Under the pieces are notes generated by a model that saw only the letters and a program-made list of their open reading frames with translations, made no database searches and was not told where the DNA came from. A stretch of 64,000 nucleotides of DNA from JACCTU01 sp963809175 (GTDB lineage Bacteria > Actinomycetota > Thermoleophilia > Gaiellales > Gaiellaceae). Position 1 is the stretch's first letter. Every line of letters begins with the position of its first letter. The stretch lies in assembly GCA_963809175.1 (NCBI GenBank), contig CAWEIK010000003.1:744001-808000 (forward strand). The letters are read 5' to 3'. This document shows, in pieces, positions 47,357 to 58,379 of the stretch. The translations under genes were made by a program, and so were the position numbers.

Positions 47357-47730
47357 TGCTGATGCATTCGCTCTCGCGCCTCCATCTCCGGCCCGTGATC
47401 GTGCCCGAGCAGGTGCAGTAGCGCGTGGACGAGCGGCTCGCGCCACTCCTCGCCGACGACCTGCGGACAGACGATCGCGTCGCCGAGTTGTCGCGGGAGC
47501 CCGTCGGGCACCTGCTCGCGCTCGTCGATCGGGAACGCGAGCACGTCGGTCGCCTCGTCGATCCCCAGGTGCTCGCGCTTCAGGCGTTGGATCTCGTCCG
47601 GCTCGACGAAGTGGATGCCGAGCTCCCCCTCGTCGACGCCTTCAGCCGACAGCACGCGCTGAGCGAGCGAGACCGCACCCTGCTCGTCGACCTCGCGTCC
47701 GCTCCGGTTGTCGACCTCGACCGCGACCAT
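47353..47730 (-). CDS. ybeY: endoribonuclease YbeY
   Basis: 125 residues. Zinc metalloprotein for 16S 3' end maturation and rRNA quality control. Signature HALLHLLGHDHGPEMEARER gives the three-His metal site; TDVLAFPIDERE and LGDAIVCP precede it. ATG 47730 shares one base with the phoH stop; the stop overlaps the next gene's GTG. Confidence 0.94.
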   Translation of the reverse strand: MVAVEVDNRSGREVDEQGAVSLAQRVLSAEGVDEGELGIHFVEPDEIQRLKREHLGIDEATDVLAFPIDEREQVPDGLPRQLGDAIVCPQVVGEEWREPLVHALLHLLGHDHGPEMEARERMHQQ

Positions 47731-48692
47731 CAGCGGCTCCGCTGCGTGCCCGTCTCCTCCGCGTGCCGCTTGTAGGCCTCCACGATCCGTTGCACGAGCT
47801 TGTGGCGAACGACGTCCTTGTGCGTGAACTGGACGAAGCCCACGTCGTCGACGCCTTCGAGGATCCGCTGCACGTGGATCAGGCCCGACGCCTGCTCGCG
47901 CGGGAGGTCGACCTGCGTCACGTCCCCGGTGACGACCATCTTCGAGCCGAAGCCGAGGCGCGTGAGGAACATCTGCATCTGCTCGGGGCTCGTGTTCTGC
48001 GCCTCGTCCAGGATCACGAAGGAGTCGTTGAGCGTCCGGCCGCGCATGAACGCGAGCGGTGCGACCTCGATCGTGCCGCGCTCCATGTACGCGCTCAGCT
48101 TCTCGGGGTCCATCGTGTCGTAGAGCGCGTCGAAGAGCGGCCGCATGTACGGGTCGACTTTCGCGAGCATGTCGCCGGGCAGGAACCCGAGCCGTTCGCC
48201 GGCTTCGACCGCGGGACGAGTGAGGATGATGCGGCCGACCTGGCGCTCGGACAGCGCCGCGACGGCGAGCGCGATTGCGAGGTAGGTCTTGCCCGTGCCC
48301 GCCGGCCCGATCCCGAACGAGACGGTGTTGTTGCGGATCGCGTCGACGTACGCCTTCTGCATGACCGTCTTCGGGGCGATCTTCTTGCCTCGGTGGCGCC
48401 AGACGACGTCGTCGAAGACGTCCCGGATGTCCGCCGCCTGGTCCAGTGCGCCGAGCACTGCGTCGACCGTGGAGGGCCCGATCTCGTGCCCGCCCTCGAC
48501 CAGCTCGACGAGCTCGTCCAGCACCGCGCGCGCCTCCGCGACGCCGCTGTCGTCGCCCTCGAGCGTGAGCTGGTTGCCACGCAGGCGAATCGTGCAGTGC
48601 AGGCGGTCGCGGAGCGACTCGAGCACGCCGTCGCCGATCCCCGCGAGCTCGGCGGCGACGTCGTTCGAGACAGAGAGCGTTTGCTGCGTCAC
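47730..48692 (-). CDS. phoH: PhoH-family ATPase
   Basis: 320 residues from GTG 48692. Small N-terminal KH-like region (residues about 20-75), then the P-loop ATPase: IGPAGTGKTYLAIALAVAAL, ILTRPAVEAGERLGFLPG, DSFVILDEAQNTSPEQM and KMVVTGDVTQVDLPREQASG. Predicted ATPase/helicase linked by conserved operon context to YbeY and rRNA processing. First gene of its transcription unit; promoter TACACT lies 6 bases upstream of the start. Confidence 0.93.
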   Translation of the reverse strand: MTQQTLSVSNDVAAELAGIGDGVLESLRDRLHCTIRLRGNQLTLEGDDSGVAEARAVLDELVELVEGGHEIGPSTVDAVLGALDQAADIRDVFDDVVWRHRGKKIAPKTVMQKAYVDAIRNNTVSFGIGPAGTGKTYLAIALAVAALSERQVGRIILTRPAVEAGERLGFLPGDMLAKVDPYMRPLFDALYDTMDPEKLSAYMERGTIEVAPLAFMRGRTLNDSFVILDEAQNTSPEQMQMFLTRLGFGSKMVVTGDVTQVDLPREQASGLIHVQRILEGVDDVGFVQFTHKDVVRHKLVQRIVEAYKRHAEETGTQRSR

Positions 48693-48698
48693 GCTGGA

Positions 48699-48727
48699 AG
48701 TGTAGGGGGACGAATCGGCACCGTTCC
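48699..48727 (-). promoter_or_regulatory. phoH operon promoter
   Basis: Minus strand GGAACG (48722-48727), 17-base spacer and TACACT (48699-48704). The -10 ends 6 bases before GTG 48692, so the message would be leaderless. The remaining bases to 48831 hold an imperfect C/G-rich hairpin that may end the yqeY transcript. Confidence 0.4.
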
Positions 48728-48831
48728 GGCGCGAAGCCGTCACGGACACGACACGCGTTCGTCGGTAGCCTCGAAGCCAGGGAGGCGGGTGGCCCAACTG
48801 CCCCACCCCAATGGGAGGGGAATGCCTCTGG

Positions 48832-49275
48832 TTAGGCGAGCTTCTCGCGCACGAGCTGGCTGACCGTCGAACCGTCGGCCCTGCCCGCGATTTGTGGCAT
48901 CACGTCGGCCATCACGCGACCCAGCTCGCGCATGCTCGTTGCTCCGACCTCCGCGATCACGTTGTCCACGATCTCCTCGATTTCGTCCTCGCTCAACGGC
49001 TCCGGCATGAACTCCTCGAGGATCGCGAGCTCGCGCTCCTCGGCCGCGGCCTGCTCCTCCCGCCCGCCGGTTCGGAACGCCTCGGCCGCCTCGGTCCGGC
49101 GCTTTCGCTCTCGCTGGAGCACCTGCAGCTCCTCGTCCCCCGTCAGCGGCCGCTGCAGCTCTTTCTCCGCCCCGCGCAAGGCGGCCAGGATCAGCCGCAG
49201 CGTGTCGCGCCGCTCGGCCTCTCGGGCGAGGGTCGCCTCCCGGAGCTCGTCTTCGATTTCGCCGATCAAGGTCAC
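48832..49275 (-). CDS. yqeY: GatB/YqeY domain protein
   Basis: 147 residues. Helical YqeY fold: RDTLRLILAALRGAEKELQR, ELQVLQRERKRRTEAAEAF, EFMPEPLSEDEIEEIVDNVI and RADGSTVSQLVREKLA. The family may act in tRNA-dependent amidation or RNA binding, but the isolated protein's role is not settled. ATG 49275 overlaps the hit stop as ATGA. Confidence 0.92.
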   Translation of the reverse strand: MTLIGEIEDELREATLAREAERRDTLRLILAALRGAEKELQRPLTGDEELQVLQRERKRRTEAAEAFRTGGREEQAAAEERELAILEEFMPEPLSEDEIEEIVDNVIAEVGATSMRELGRVMADVMPQIAGRADGSTVSQLVREKLA

Positions 49276-49607
49276 AGATCTTGCCCAATCTCGCGACCGC
49301 CGAGCACGTGGACGTGCAGGTGGAAGACGGTCTGCCCCCCGCCCGGGCCGACGTTGACGACGACGCGATAGTCCTCCAGCCCTGCCTCCCGCGCCGTCTC
49401 GGCGACGAACTCGAGCAGACGCTTGGTCTCCTCCGCCCCCAGCTCGCCGATGTCGCGGAACGTCTCGATGTGGCGCTCGGGGATCACGAGCAGGTGGGTC
49501 GGAGCCTGCGGGGCGATGTCTCGGATCGCGACGAACCCGTCTCCCCGGCGCACGTGATCACCCTCGCGGTAGAGCCGGCAGAAGAGACAGTCGTCAGGCG
49601 TCGACAC
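49272..49607 (-). CDS. HIT-family nucleotide hydrolase
   Basis: 111 residues from GTG 49607 (VSTPDDCLFCRLYREGDHVR). HIT triad HLHVHVLGG with conserved CLFCRL and THLLVIPERHIETFRD, i.e. an HinT-like branch cleaving adenosine phosphoramidates or dinucleoside polyphosphates. It sits between prmA (22-base gap) and yqeY. Confidence 0.93.
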   Translation of the reverse strand: MSTPDDCLFCRLYREGDHVRRGDGFVAIRDIAPQAPTHLLVIPERHIETFRDIGELGAEETKRLLEFVAETAREAGLEDYRVVVNVGPGGGQTVFHLHVHVLGGREIGQDL

Positions 49608-49629
49608 GGCGCGGATCGTACGCGACGCG

Positions 49630-50394
49630 CTAGCCGGCTCGGCGAAGGCGGTCGGCGGCCCACCCGTCGAGGGTCCGCCGCGCGACGTGCGTCCAGCCCG
49701 GAGTGGTCGGGTTGTCGCGCTCGAGGTAGCCCGAGACGACAAGCTCGCGTGCGTCGAGCCTCGCCGCCAGCAGCGCGACGGTCTCGAGTGCGATGTTCGC
49801 AACCGCGACGTCGACCTTCGGTAGGTCGGCCTTCGTCACGTCCGCTGCCGTCGCCGAAACCGTCACCCCGTTGACCCTCGCGTTCTCGACCGTCGTCTGG
49901 ACCGCGAACGGATCGTCGTCCAGAGCGTGCACGGGCGAGAACCCGAGCTTGGCCGCGGCGATCGAGAGCACGCCCGAGCCACAGCCGGCGTCGAGCAGCG
50001 ATCCCGGCGCGACCTCGGCGAGCAGCTCGAGACAGAGCCGCGTCGTCGCGTGGGCGCCCGTGCCGAACGCGAGGCCGGGGTCGATCACGAGCGTGATCGC
50101 ATCGTCGGGCGCGCCCTCCCAGGACGGCCCGATCCAGAACGGGCCCGCGCGCGCGGGCCGGTGGAAGGTCCGCCAGCGCTCGGCCCAGTCGTCGGCGACG
50201 TCGTCCTCCCTCGCGACGCCGAAGGCGCGTGCGATGCGTGAGCCGCCGTGCGCGTCCGTGTACGCCGCGAGCTCGACCTCGACGCCGCGATCCCGCTCCT
50301 CGAAACCTTCGGGCGCGAGCTCCAGCATCAACGCGCGAGCCTCCTCCGCGTGCTCCAGCGGAACGCGGACGGCGACGCGCCGGAGGCCGGTCAG
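49630..50394 (-). CDS. prmA: ribosomal protein L11 methyltransferase
   Basis: 254 residues if translation begins at CTG 50394, which overlaps the dnaJ stop as CTGA. No ATG, GTG or TTG is available near the fold start (LTGLRRVAVRVPLEHAEEAR). SAM loop LLDAGCGSGVLSIAAAKLG, preceded by DPGLAFGTGAHATTRLCLEL, both diagnostic of PrmA; ANIALETVALLA is the later motif. It trimethylates L11. The start could alternatively lie further upstream inside dnaJ. Confidence 0.9.
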   Translation of the reverse strand: MTGLRRVAVRVPLEHAEEARALMLELAPEGFEERDRGVEVELAAYTDAHGGSRIARAFGVAREDDVADDWAERWRTFHRPARAGPFWIGPSWEGAPDDAITLVIDPGLAFGTGAHATTRLCLELLAEVAPGSLLDAGCGSGVLSIAAAKLGFSPVHALDDDPFAVQTTVENARVNGVTVSATAADVTKADLPKVDVAVANIALETVALLAARLDARELVVSGYLERDNPTTPGWTHVARRTLDGWAADRLRRAG

Positions 50395-51509
50395 CGGAAC
50401 GCGCTCTTCAGCTTGTCGAAGAACCCCTCGTCGGGCCGGTAGTTCTCCTCGCCCGTCAACCGGCCGAACTCCTCGAGCAACGCGCGCTGCTCGTCGCTGA
50501 GCCGACGAGGGACGAGAACGTTGACGAGCACCCGATGTGCCCCTCGGCCGAAGCCTTGCAGCACCGGCATCCCCCGGCCGGACAGCACGCGGATCTGGCC
50601 GGCCTGCGTGCCCGCCTCGAAGTCGAGCGCAAGCTCGCCGTCGAGCGTCTCGATCGTCCGCGTCGCGCCGAGCGCGGCCTCGACGATCGTGAGGTCGATC
50701 GTCGAGTAGACGTCGTCGCCCTCTCGCACGAACCTCTCGTCGCGCTTGACCCGAACGCGGACGTAGACGTCGCCGGCGGGACCGCCGAGGCTGCCCGCGT
50801 GGCCGGCGCCGGACACCCGGATGCGCTGGCCGTCGTGGATCCCGGCCGGGATCTCGACCGGCAGGCTCGTCAGCCCCACCGTGCGGCCCGCTCCCCCGCA
50901 GTCCGCGCACGGACTCTCGATCAGCCGCCCGTTGCCACCGCAGTGCGGACAGGTCTGGCTGCGCACGAACTCGCCGAGGACGCTCCGCGAGACCTGCTGC
51001 AGCTGACCGGTTCCGCCGCACGATGTGCACACGCTCGTGCCGGTCCCGGGCTCGGCCCCCTCACCGCCGCAGCGCTCGCACGCGACGACGACCTCGTACG
51101 GGACGTCCCGCGTGACGCCCGTCGCAGCTTCGACGAGCTCGATCTCGACCTCCGCGGCGACGTCCTGTCCACGCGCGCGCCGCTGCCGGCCGCCGCCGCC
51201 GAACAGGTCGTCCCCGAAGAACGCGGAGAAGAGGTCGGTCAAGCTGCCGAAGTCGAACTGCGACGCGTTGAAGCTTCCCCCGCGGAGCCCGGCGTGACCG
51301 AACCGGTCGTAGAGCTCCCGCGTCTCCGACTTCGAGAGCACCTCGTACGCCTCGACGACCTCGCGGAAGCGGATTTCCGAGTCGGGCGCGTCCGACACGT
51401 CGGGGTGCAGCTCACGTGCCTTACTCCGAAACGCACGCTTGATCTCTGCCTCGTTCGCAGTGCGCGCGATGCCGAGCAGCTCGTAGTAGTCGCGCTTCGT
51501 CGTCGCCAT
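50391..51509 (-). CDS. dnaJ: chaperone DnaJ
   Basis: 372 residues. J domain at 5-70 with HPD in ARELHPDVSDAP, G/F-rich segment (FGGGGRQRR), four CxxCxGxG zinc motifs (CERCGGEG, CTSCGGTG, CPHCGGNG, CADCGGAG), then the C-terminal substrate domains (LPVEIPAGIHDGQRIRVSG). Co-chaperone of DnaK. It lies 24 bases after hrcA with no dnaK or grpE in the window, as in actinobacterial dnaJ2-type loci. Confidence 0.95.
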   Translation of the reverse strand: MATTKRDYYELLGIARTANEAEIKRAFRSKARELHPDVSDAPDSEIRFREVVEAYEVLSKSETRELYDRFGHAGLRGGSFNASQFDFGSLTDLFSAFFGDDLFGGGGRQRRARGQDVAAEVEIELVEAATGVTRDVPYEVVVACERCGGEGAEPGTGTSVCTSCGGTGQLQQVSRSVLGEFVRSQTCPHCGGNGRLIESPCADCGGAGRTVGLTSLPVEIPAGIHDGQRIRVSGAGHAGSLGGPAGDVYVRVRVKRDERFVREGDDVYSTIDLTIVEAALGATRTIETLDGELALDFEAGTQAGQIRVLSGRGMPVLQGFGRGAHRVLVNVLVPRRLSDEQRALLEEFGRLTGEENYRPDEGFFDKLKSAFR

Positions 51510-51533
51510 TGCGGGCTCAGCGTAGCTCCGCGG

Positions 51534-52571
51534 TCAGTTGTCCTCGAAGACTCCTTCGACGAACCTCGACAGCTCGAAGGCCGCCGAGCGGACCGACCGA
51601 ATCGCCTTCTCGTAGTCCATCCGCACCGGCCCGAGCAGCGAGACCGAGCCGAGCGTGCGGGTGCGGAGGCCGTAGCCCGCACCGACGAGCGCGACGTCTC
51701 TGAGCGCGGGGTCCCCGAACTCGCCGCCGACGCGAACGACCGTCCGGGGCGAGTGGAGAGAACGACCGATCACCTCGAGGGCCGCGGCGCGCCGTTCGAG
51801 GAGCTGGAGCGCGCGCCGACACGCCTCGAGCTCGTCCTCGCGCAGCTCTCCCAACAGGCCGGCGGCTCCCCCGACGAACAGCTGCTGCTCTTCCTGCTCG
51901 AGCTCGACGAAGGCGGGCCTCACGAGCGCGAGGAACGCGACCTCCCGCTGCGACAACCCCGGGTCGTCGAAGCGCGCCCGCAGCACCCGCGTTCCGAGCT
52001 GGACGCCGCCGACGCTCTCGTTCAGGTATTCCGCAGCCCAGCCGACGAGGCCCGCGTCGAGCGGTTCGCTCGTCGTGAAGATCCGCTTCGAGACACCGCC
52101 GGTCGAGGTGATGACGACGACCATCGCAACCGTCGGTTGGAGGAGCAGCACCTCCACGTGCCGGACGGTTGCGGCCTCGAGCGGCGGGGCGGAGACGAGC
52201 GCGAGCAGCCGGGTCATGTCCGAGAGCAGCTCCGTCGTCTGTTGGAGCGCGGCGTCGATCTCCTTCGGCTCGCCGAGCTCGATCCCGAGACCCGCAGGGC
52301 GTGGCTCGGGCTCGGTGAGCAGCTCGTTCGCGTAGTAGCGATATCCCTCCTCCGTCGGGAGGCGCCCCGCCGAGGTGTGCGGATGCGTCAGCAGGCCCCG
52401 AGCTTCGAGCTCGGCGAGCTCCGCCCGAACCGTCGACGGCGACACGTGCAGGCCGCTTCGCTCGACGAGCGTCCTCGAGCCGACGGGCTCCCCGGTCGCG
52501 ACGTACTCCTCGACGACGCCGCGCAGGATCTCACGCTGGCGCGTGCTCAGCTCGTGTGCACCCGGGGTCAT
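51534..52571 (-). CDS. hrcA: heat-inducible transcription repressor HrcA
   Basis: 345 residues. Winged-helix N-terminus (ILRGVVEEYVATGEPVGSRT, SPSTVRAELAELEARGLL) with HTSAGRLPTEEGYRYY, and a C-terminal GAF-like region (GPVRMDYEKAIRSVRSAAFE). Represses heat-shock operons through CIRCE sites. No TTAGCACTC/GAGTGCTAA element is visible near it or dnaJ. It lies 9 bases after hemW. Confidence 0.95.
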   Translation of the reverse strand: MTPGAHELSTRQREILRGVVEEYVATGEPVGSRTLVERSGLHVSPSTVRAELAELEARGLLTHPHTSAGRLPTEEGYRYYANELLTEPEPRPAGLGIELGEPKEIDAALQQTTELLSDMTRLLALVSAPPLEAATVRHVEVLLLQPTVAMVVVITSTGGVSKRIFTTSEPLDAGLVGWAAEYLNESVGGVQLGTRVLRARFDDPGLSQREVAFLALVRPAFVELEQEEQQLFVGGAAGLLGELREDELEACRRALQLLERRAAALEVIGRSLHSPRTVVRVGGEFGDPALRDVALVGAGYGLRTRTLGSVSLLGPVRMDYEKAIRSVRSAAFELSRFVEGVFEDN

Positions 52572-52580
52572 GCGAAGAGG

Positions 52581-53689
52581 TTACGTCAGGAGGTCCGCGG
52601 TCACGCCTCCGCCGAGGAAGCGGCCGCGGCGCGTCAGCGCGATCGTGCGCTCGTCGTGCTGGACGAGCCCGAGCCCCGTCAGCCGCCGCAGCGCAGCGTC
52701 GTCGAGCGCGTCCTCGAGTCCGGCGAGCGTGAGCGGCTCGTCGAGGCGCAGCCCGAGCATCACCTGCTCTCGCACGCGCGTGCTCTCGTCGATTGTCTCG
52801 AGCTCCCGAATCGGCGCACCACCGTCGCGAAGAGCCGCGACGTACGCCGGCAGGCGAGGCGTGTTGCGCCACCGCCGTCCGCCGACCGTCGAGACGGCGC
52901 CGATTCCGAGGCCGAGGTACTCGCGGCCTTCCCAGTACGCGAGGTTGTGGTGCGCGCGCAGGTCGCGCCCGTCCGCCTCGTCCGGCGCCCGGCAGAAGTT
53001 CGCCGTCTCGTACCAGCGGTAGCCCGCGGCCGTCAGCTGCTCGACGACTTGCTCGAAGTAGCCCTCCATCGCGTCGGCCTGGCGCTCGAGCTCCGCTCCG
53101 TGCGTGTGCGTGAAGCGCGTTCCCGGCTTCGCCTCCAGCTCGTAGCAGGAGAGGTGCTCGGGCTCGAAGCTCAGAGCCGTCGCGAGGTCGCGTTCGAGGT
53201 CGGCGGCGCCCTGCCCCGGAATCCCGTAGATGAGATCGAGGTTGATGTTGTCGAAACCGGCATCCCGAAGAACGTAGACCGCGCGCTTGACGTCATCGCC
53301 GCTCGCACGGCGTTCGAGCACGTCCAGAAGCGCGGTGTTGAAGCTTTGTGCGCCGAGCGACACACGATTGACACGGTTCCGTGACAGAAGGGCAGCCAAC
53401 TCGGGCGTGACGGTCTCGGGATTCGCCTCGACCGTCACCTCCCGCGCAGCAGGAAGTGCGGCGAGCAGCCGCTCCAGTGCACGAGGTTCCGTGAACGTCG
53501 GCGTGCCGCCCCCGAGGAAGATCGTGTCGAGCTGGTCGTCCAGCAGTCCCGCTTCGAGCTCGAGCTCGCGCAGCAGCGCGTCGACGTACGCGTCGTGCTC
53601 GCCGTGCCGACCGACCACCGTGACGAAGTCGCAGTAGCCGCAGCGGTGCGCGCAGAACGGCAGATGCACGTAGAGGTGCCGGACGCCGC

Positions 53690-53693
<4 letters not shown>
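52581..53693 (-). CDS. hemW: radical SAM heme chaperone HemW
   Basis: 370 residues from GTG 53693, overlapping the lepA stop as GTGA. CAHRCGYCDF is the 4Fe-4S/SAM motif, with IFLGGGTPTF, TVEANPETVTPELAALLSRN and VSLGAQSFN, then YGIPGQGAADLERDL. HemW binds heme and delivers it to respiratory enzymes; a radical SAM HemN-type reaction is not implied. The frame is intact. Confidence 0.92.
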
Positions 53694-55477
<1,784 letters not shown>

Positions 55478-55481
55478 GGCC

Positions 55482-57050
55482 TCAAGGGCGCCGGAACCGC
55501 GCCCACAACGAGAGTAGCGTGTCGATCTCGCGCACCCCGAGCAGGCGGCAGGCGGCGAGGTAGGCGATGCCGCCTGCGGCGACTCCGCCCCCGACCGAGA
55601 CGAGCTGGCCGACGATGTCCCGGCCGAGCGCGTCGTCGAGCAGCCACCAGACTGCGTAGGCGACCGCGCCGAGGACGGCGGAGGCGGCGGTGATCCGAAC
55701 GAGCGCGCCCCACGTGCGGCCGAGCTCCAGTCGGCCGAGGCGACGCCGCAGCAAGAGCACGAGCGCGAGCGCGCCCGCGATGTTCGCGATCGAGATCGCC
55801 AGCGGCACGCCCCAGACACCGACCCGGTAGAGGGCGACGTAGAGCAGGCCGTTGAAGATCAGGTTGCCGGCGGCGACGAGCGTCGGGATGCGCGGTGCCT
55901 GCAGGCTGAAGAACGCTCTGTTCATCAGCAACATGGCGCCGTTGAAGGCGAGCCCGAGGGAGAAGGCGGCCAGTGCGCTCGCGACGATCGGCGTCTGGTC
56001 GGGCGTGAACTCGCCGCGCTGGTAGACGAGGCGCACGATCGGCTCGGCGAGGACGGCGCAGATGACGCTTGCGGGCACGAGCAGGAACGCGATCTGGCGC
56101 AGCCCCGTCGAGACCGTCGCACGGAAGCCATCCCAGTCGGCTCGGGTGGACAGCCGCGAGAGCGCCGGGAAGAGGACGGTCGCGACCGCGACCGAGAACA
56201 TTCCCTGCGGCAGCATGTAGATCCGGAAGGCCTTGTCGATCGCGTTCGGAGCGATCGTCGGATCGATGTACGTCGCGGCGACAAACGTGCCGATCACCGC
56301 GTTCAGGTTGATCAGCCCCAGGCTGATCGTGACCGGGATCATCAGCTTGAAGACGCGCCAGACCGCGGGATCGCGCCAGTCGAGTGCGACCCGTAGCCGC
56401 CCGTCGAGACCTCGCAGCCACGGGATCGGCAGCAGCACCTGCACGATCGTCCCGATCACGATCGACACCGCGTAGACGTAGAGCTCGCCGTCGGTCGTCT
56501 CGGCTTGAGGGACGCCGATCACGAGCCCGGCGATGATCACGAGGTTCCACGCGACCGGCGTCAGCGCGGGGATCGCGAACTCGTCGTACGCGTTGAGGAC
56601 CCCGACGATGATCCCCGAGACGCCGAGGAGGACGACGAGCGGGAAGAGGATCTGCGAGAGCCTGACCGTGAGGTCGTCGTAGCCGCTCGTCAGCGGCGGC
56701 ATGATCACGGGCGCGAGGAGGATGAAGACCGCGGTGACGGCGGTCAGGCCCAAGAAGAGGAGCCAGAGCAGCGTCGAGGCGACGCGCCACGCCCGGGCTC
56801 GCTCGCCCTTTTCGAGCAGCTCGCTGAACACGGGCACGAACGCGCCGGAGAGGGCCGCGTCCGCCACGAGGATTCGGATCAGGTTGGGGATCTGGAACGC
56901 GACGGTGAACGCGTTGATCGGGCCCCTGGCGCCGAAGTAGTAGCCCGCGACCATCTCGCGGATCAGGCCGAGGACGCGCGAGATGCCCGTGGCGACGGAG
57001 AACATCGCCGCAGACCACGCCAAACGCCGGCCCGGGCGCCGCTTCTCCAC
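55482..57050 (-). CDS. murJ: lipid II flippase MurJ
   Basis: 522 residues, about 14 hydrophobic helices. MurJ features include MFSVATGISRVLGLIREMVA, INAFTVAFQIPNLIRILVAD, FVPVFSELLEKGERARAW, LPQGMFSVAVATVLFPALS and the paired hydrophilic cavity residues seen in MviN proteins. Moves lipid II across the membrane. Divergent from rpsT, with about 63 bases between their starts. Confidence 0.93.
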   Translation of the reverse strand: MEKRRPGRRLAWSAAMFSVATGISRVLGLIREMVAGYYFGARGPINAFTVAFQIPNLIRILVADAALSGAFVPVFSELLEKGERARAWRVASTLLWLLFLGLTAVTAVFILLAPVIMPPLTSGYDDLTVRLSQILFPLVVLLGVSGIIVGVLNAYDEFAIPALTPVAWNLVIIAGLVIGVPQAETTDGELYVYAVSIVIGTIVQVLLPIPWLRGLDGRLRVALDWRDPAVWRVFKLMIPVTISLGLINLNAVIGTFVAATYIDPTIAPNAIDKAFRIYMLPQGMFSVAVATVLFPALSRLSTRADWDGFRATVSTGLRQIAFLLVPASVICAVLAEPIVRLVYQRGEFTPDQTPIVASALAAFSLGLAFNGAMLLMNRAFFSLQAPRIPTLVAAGNLIFNGLLYVALYRVGVWGVPLAISIANIAGALALVLLLRRRLGRLELGRTWGALVRITAASAVLGAVAYAVWWLLDDALGRDIVGQLVSVGGGVAAGGIAYLAACRLLGVREIDTLLSLWARFRRP

Positions 57051-57087
57051 GCGGCGAGTATACGAGGGCGCCTGCTACGATCCTGCC

Positions 57088-57107
57088 GCCCGCTCAGCGG
57101 GCCTTTT
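57088..57107 (+). promoter_or_regulatory. hairpin in the rpsT leader
   Basis: GCCCGC-TCA-GCGGGC followed by CTTTT, ending 6 bases before ATG 57114, with no Shine-Dalgarno between. It has terminator shape inside the leader, so attenuation or S20 autogenous control is possible; it could also just structure the start. Confidence 0.4.
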
Positions 57108-57113
57108 CACGCT

Positions 57114-57377
57114 ATGGCCAACATCAAGCAACAGAAGAAGCGCGTCCGGATCGCCGCCCGCCAGCGGCTCGAGAACCTGCGCTACCGCTCGACGATCAAG
57201 ACGCTGACGAAGCGGCTCGAGAAGGCCTCGCAGGAAGGCGGCAAGGCCGTCGCCGACGAGCATCGCGAGCTCGTGCGCTGGATCGACCGCGCTTCCTCGC
57301 GCGGAGCGCTCCACCGCAACGCCGCCGCGCGCAAGAAGGCGCAGGCCTCGCGGCTCGCGCGTTCCGCCAAGTCCTAG
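57114..57377 (+). CDS. rpsT: 30S ribosomal protein S20
   Basis: 87 residues, ATG 57114: ANIKQQKKRVRIAARQRLEN, TIKTLTKRLEKASQEGG, then NAAARKKAQASRLARSAK. Very basic helical S20, which binds 16S helix 44 and 9. Only rightward gene in this stretch; its stop overlaps that of holA by 4 bases. Confidence 0.96.
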   Translation: MANIKQQKKRVRIAARQRLENLRYRSTIKTLTKRLEKASQEGGKAVADEHRELVRWIDRASSRGALHRNAAARKKAQASRLARSAKS

Positions 57378-58366
57378 GCGGCCTGGGCGGCGCGCCCGCG
57401 CGTCACGTCGACGAGCGCTCGTTCCAACTCGAGATCGCCCGGCAGGCGTGAGCCGCCCTTGAGCGCGAGGTCGAGCTCGGCGAGGCGTACCGCGGCGTCC
57501 CGGAGCTCGTCCTCGGTGAAGCTTTCCGCCTGTCGGACGAGCTTCTGCACGTAGTAGGGGTGCCGCTTCAGGCGGGACGCGATCTCCTGGCTCGAGCTGC
57601 CCTCCGCGAGGAGACGCTTGATCTCCTGCAGGCGCGCGAGGTGGCGCGCGACCGCGCCGACGAGCCGCGGTGCGATGTCGCGCCGAGGCGACGACTCGCG
57701 CTCGAACGACGCTTCGGTCGCCGCGAGCACCGCGGCGACGTCGCGCCTGCCGATCGCGTCGGTGAGCGTGAACGAGGGCATCTCGCCGAACGGGACGACG
57801 AGCTCGCGCACCGACTCCCAGTCGACGGGATCGCCGCCGGCCCACGTCGCGAGCTTGGCGACCTCGTTCGCGAGGTGGTACAGGTCCGGCTCGAGCCCTT
57901 CGGGGACGACGGCGTCGACCAGCGACCGGGCGAGCTCACGGTCGACCCGCTGCCCGTTCGCCGCGAACTGCTGGACGATCCACTCGACGATCTTCTTGCG
58001 GTCGACGTCGTAGACGAGCACCTCGCCGAGCTTCGCGACCGACTTCAGGAGCGCGGAGTCCTTGCGGAGCTCGCCCGCGACGAGCGCGAGCACGACTCCG
58101 GGAGTCGGATCGGCGGCGTACGCGGCGACGGCTTTCGCGTCTTCGGCCTTCCACCGCTCCACTTCTTCGACGACGACGAGCCGCTCGGTCCCGAAGAGGC
58201 CGAGCGAGTTCGACGCCGCGACGGCGTCGGCGCCGGAGGTGTCGTGCGCGGCGAGCAGCTCGACCCCGTCCGCGTCGAAACGGTCGCGGAGCCGGCGCAG
58301 CGCGCGCTCGACCTTCGGCCGGTCGGAGCCGGTGAGGAGGTAGAGCGGCTTGAGCTCGTCGGCCAC
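57374..58366 (-). CDS. holA: DNA polymerase III subunit delta
   Basis: 330 residues. Clamp-loader wrench: YLLTGSDRPKVERALRRLRD, SNSLGLFGTERLVVVEEVER, RELARSLVDAVVPEGLEPDL and FGEMPSFTLTDAIGRRDV. Opens the beta clamp with the tau/gamma and delta' subunits. Third gene after comEA and comEC, a common bacterial arrangement; 13 bases from comEC. Confidence 0.92.
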   Translation of the reverse strand: MADELKPLYLLTGSDRPKVERALRRLRDRFDADGVELLAAHDTSGADAVAASNSLGLFGTERLVVVEEVERWKAEDAKAVAAYAADPTPGVVLALVAGELRKDSALLKSVAKLGEVLVYDVDRKKIVEWIVQQFAANGQRVDRELARSLVDAVVPEGLEPDLYHLANEVAKLATWAGGDPVDWESVRELVVPFGEMPSFTLTDAIGRRDVAAVLAATEASFERESSPRRDIAPRLVGAVARHLARLQEIKRLLAEGSSSQEIASRLKRHPYYVQKLVRQAESFTEDELRDAAVRLAELDLALKGGSRLPGDLELERALVDVTRGRAAQAA

Positions 58367-58379
58367 GGGCCAAGCCTAC

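Noticed and set aside
50229..53384. 1051-codon plus-strand frame
   Set aside because: Antisense shadow of prmA, dnaJ, hrcA and hemW.
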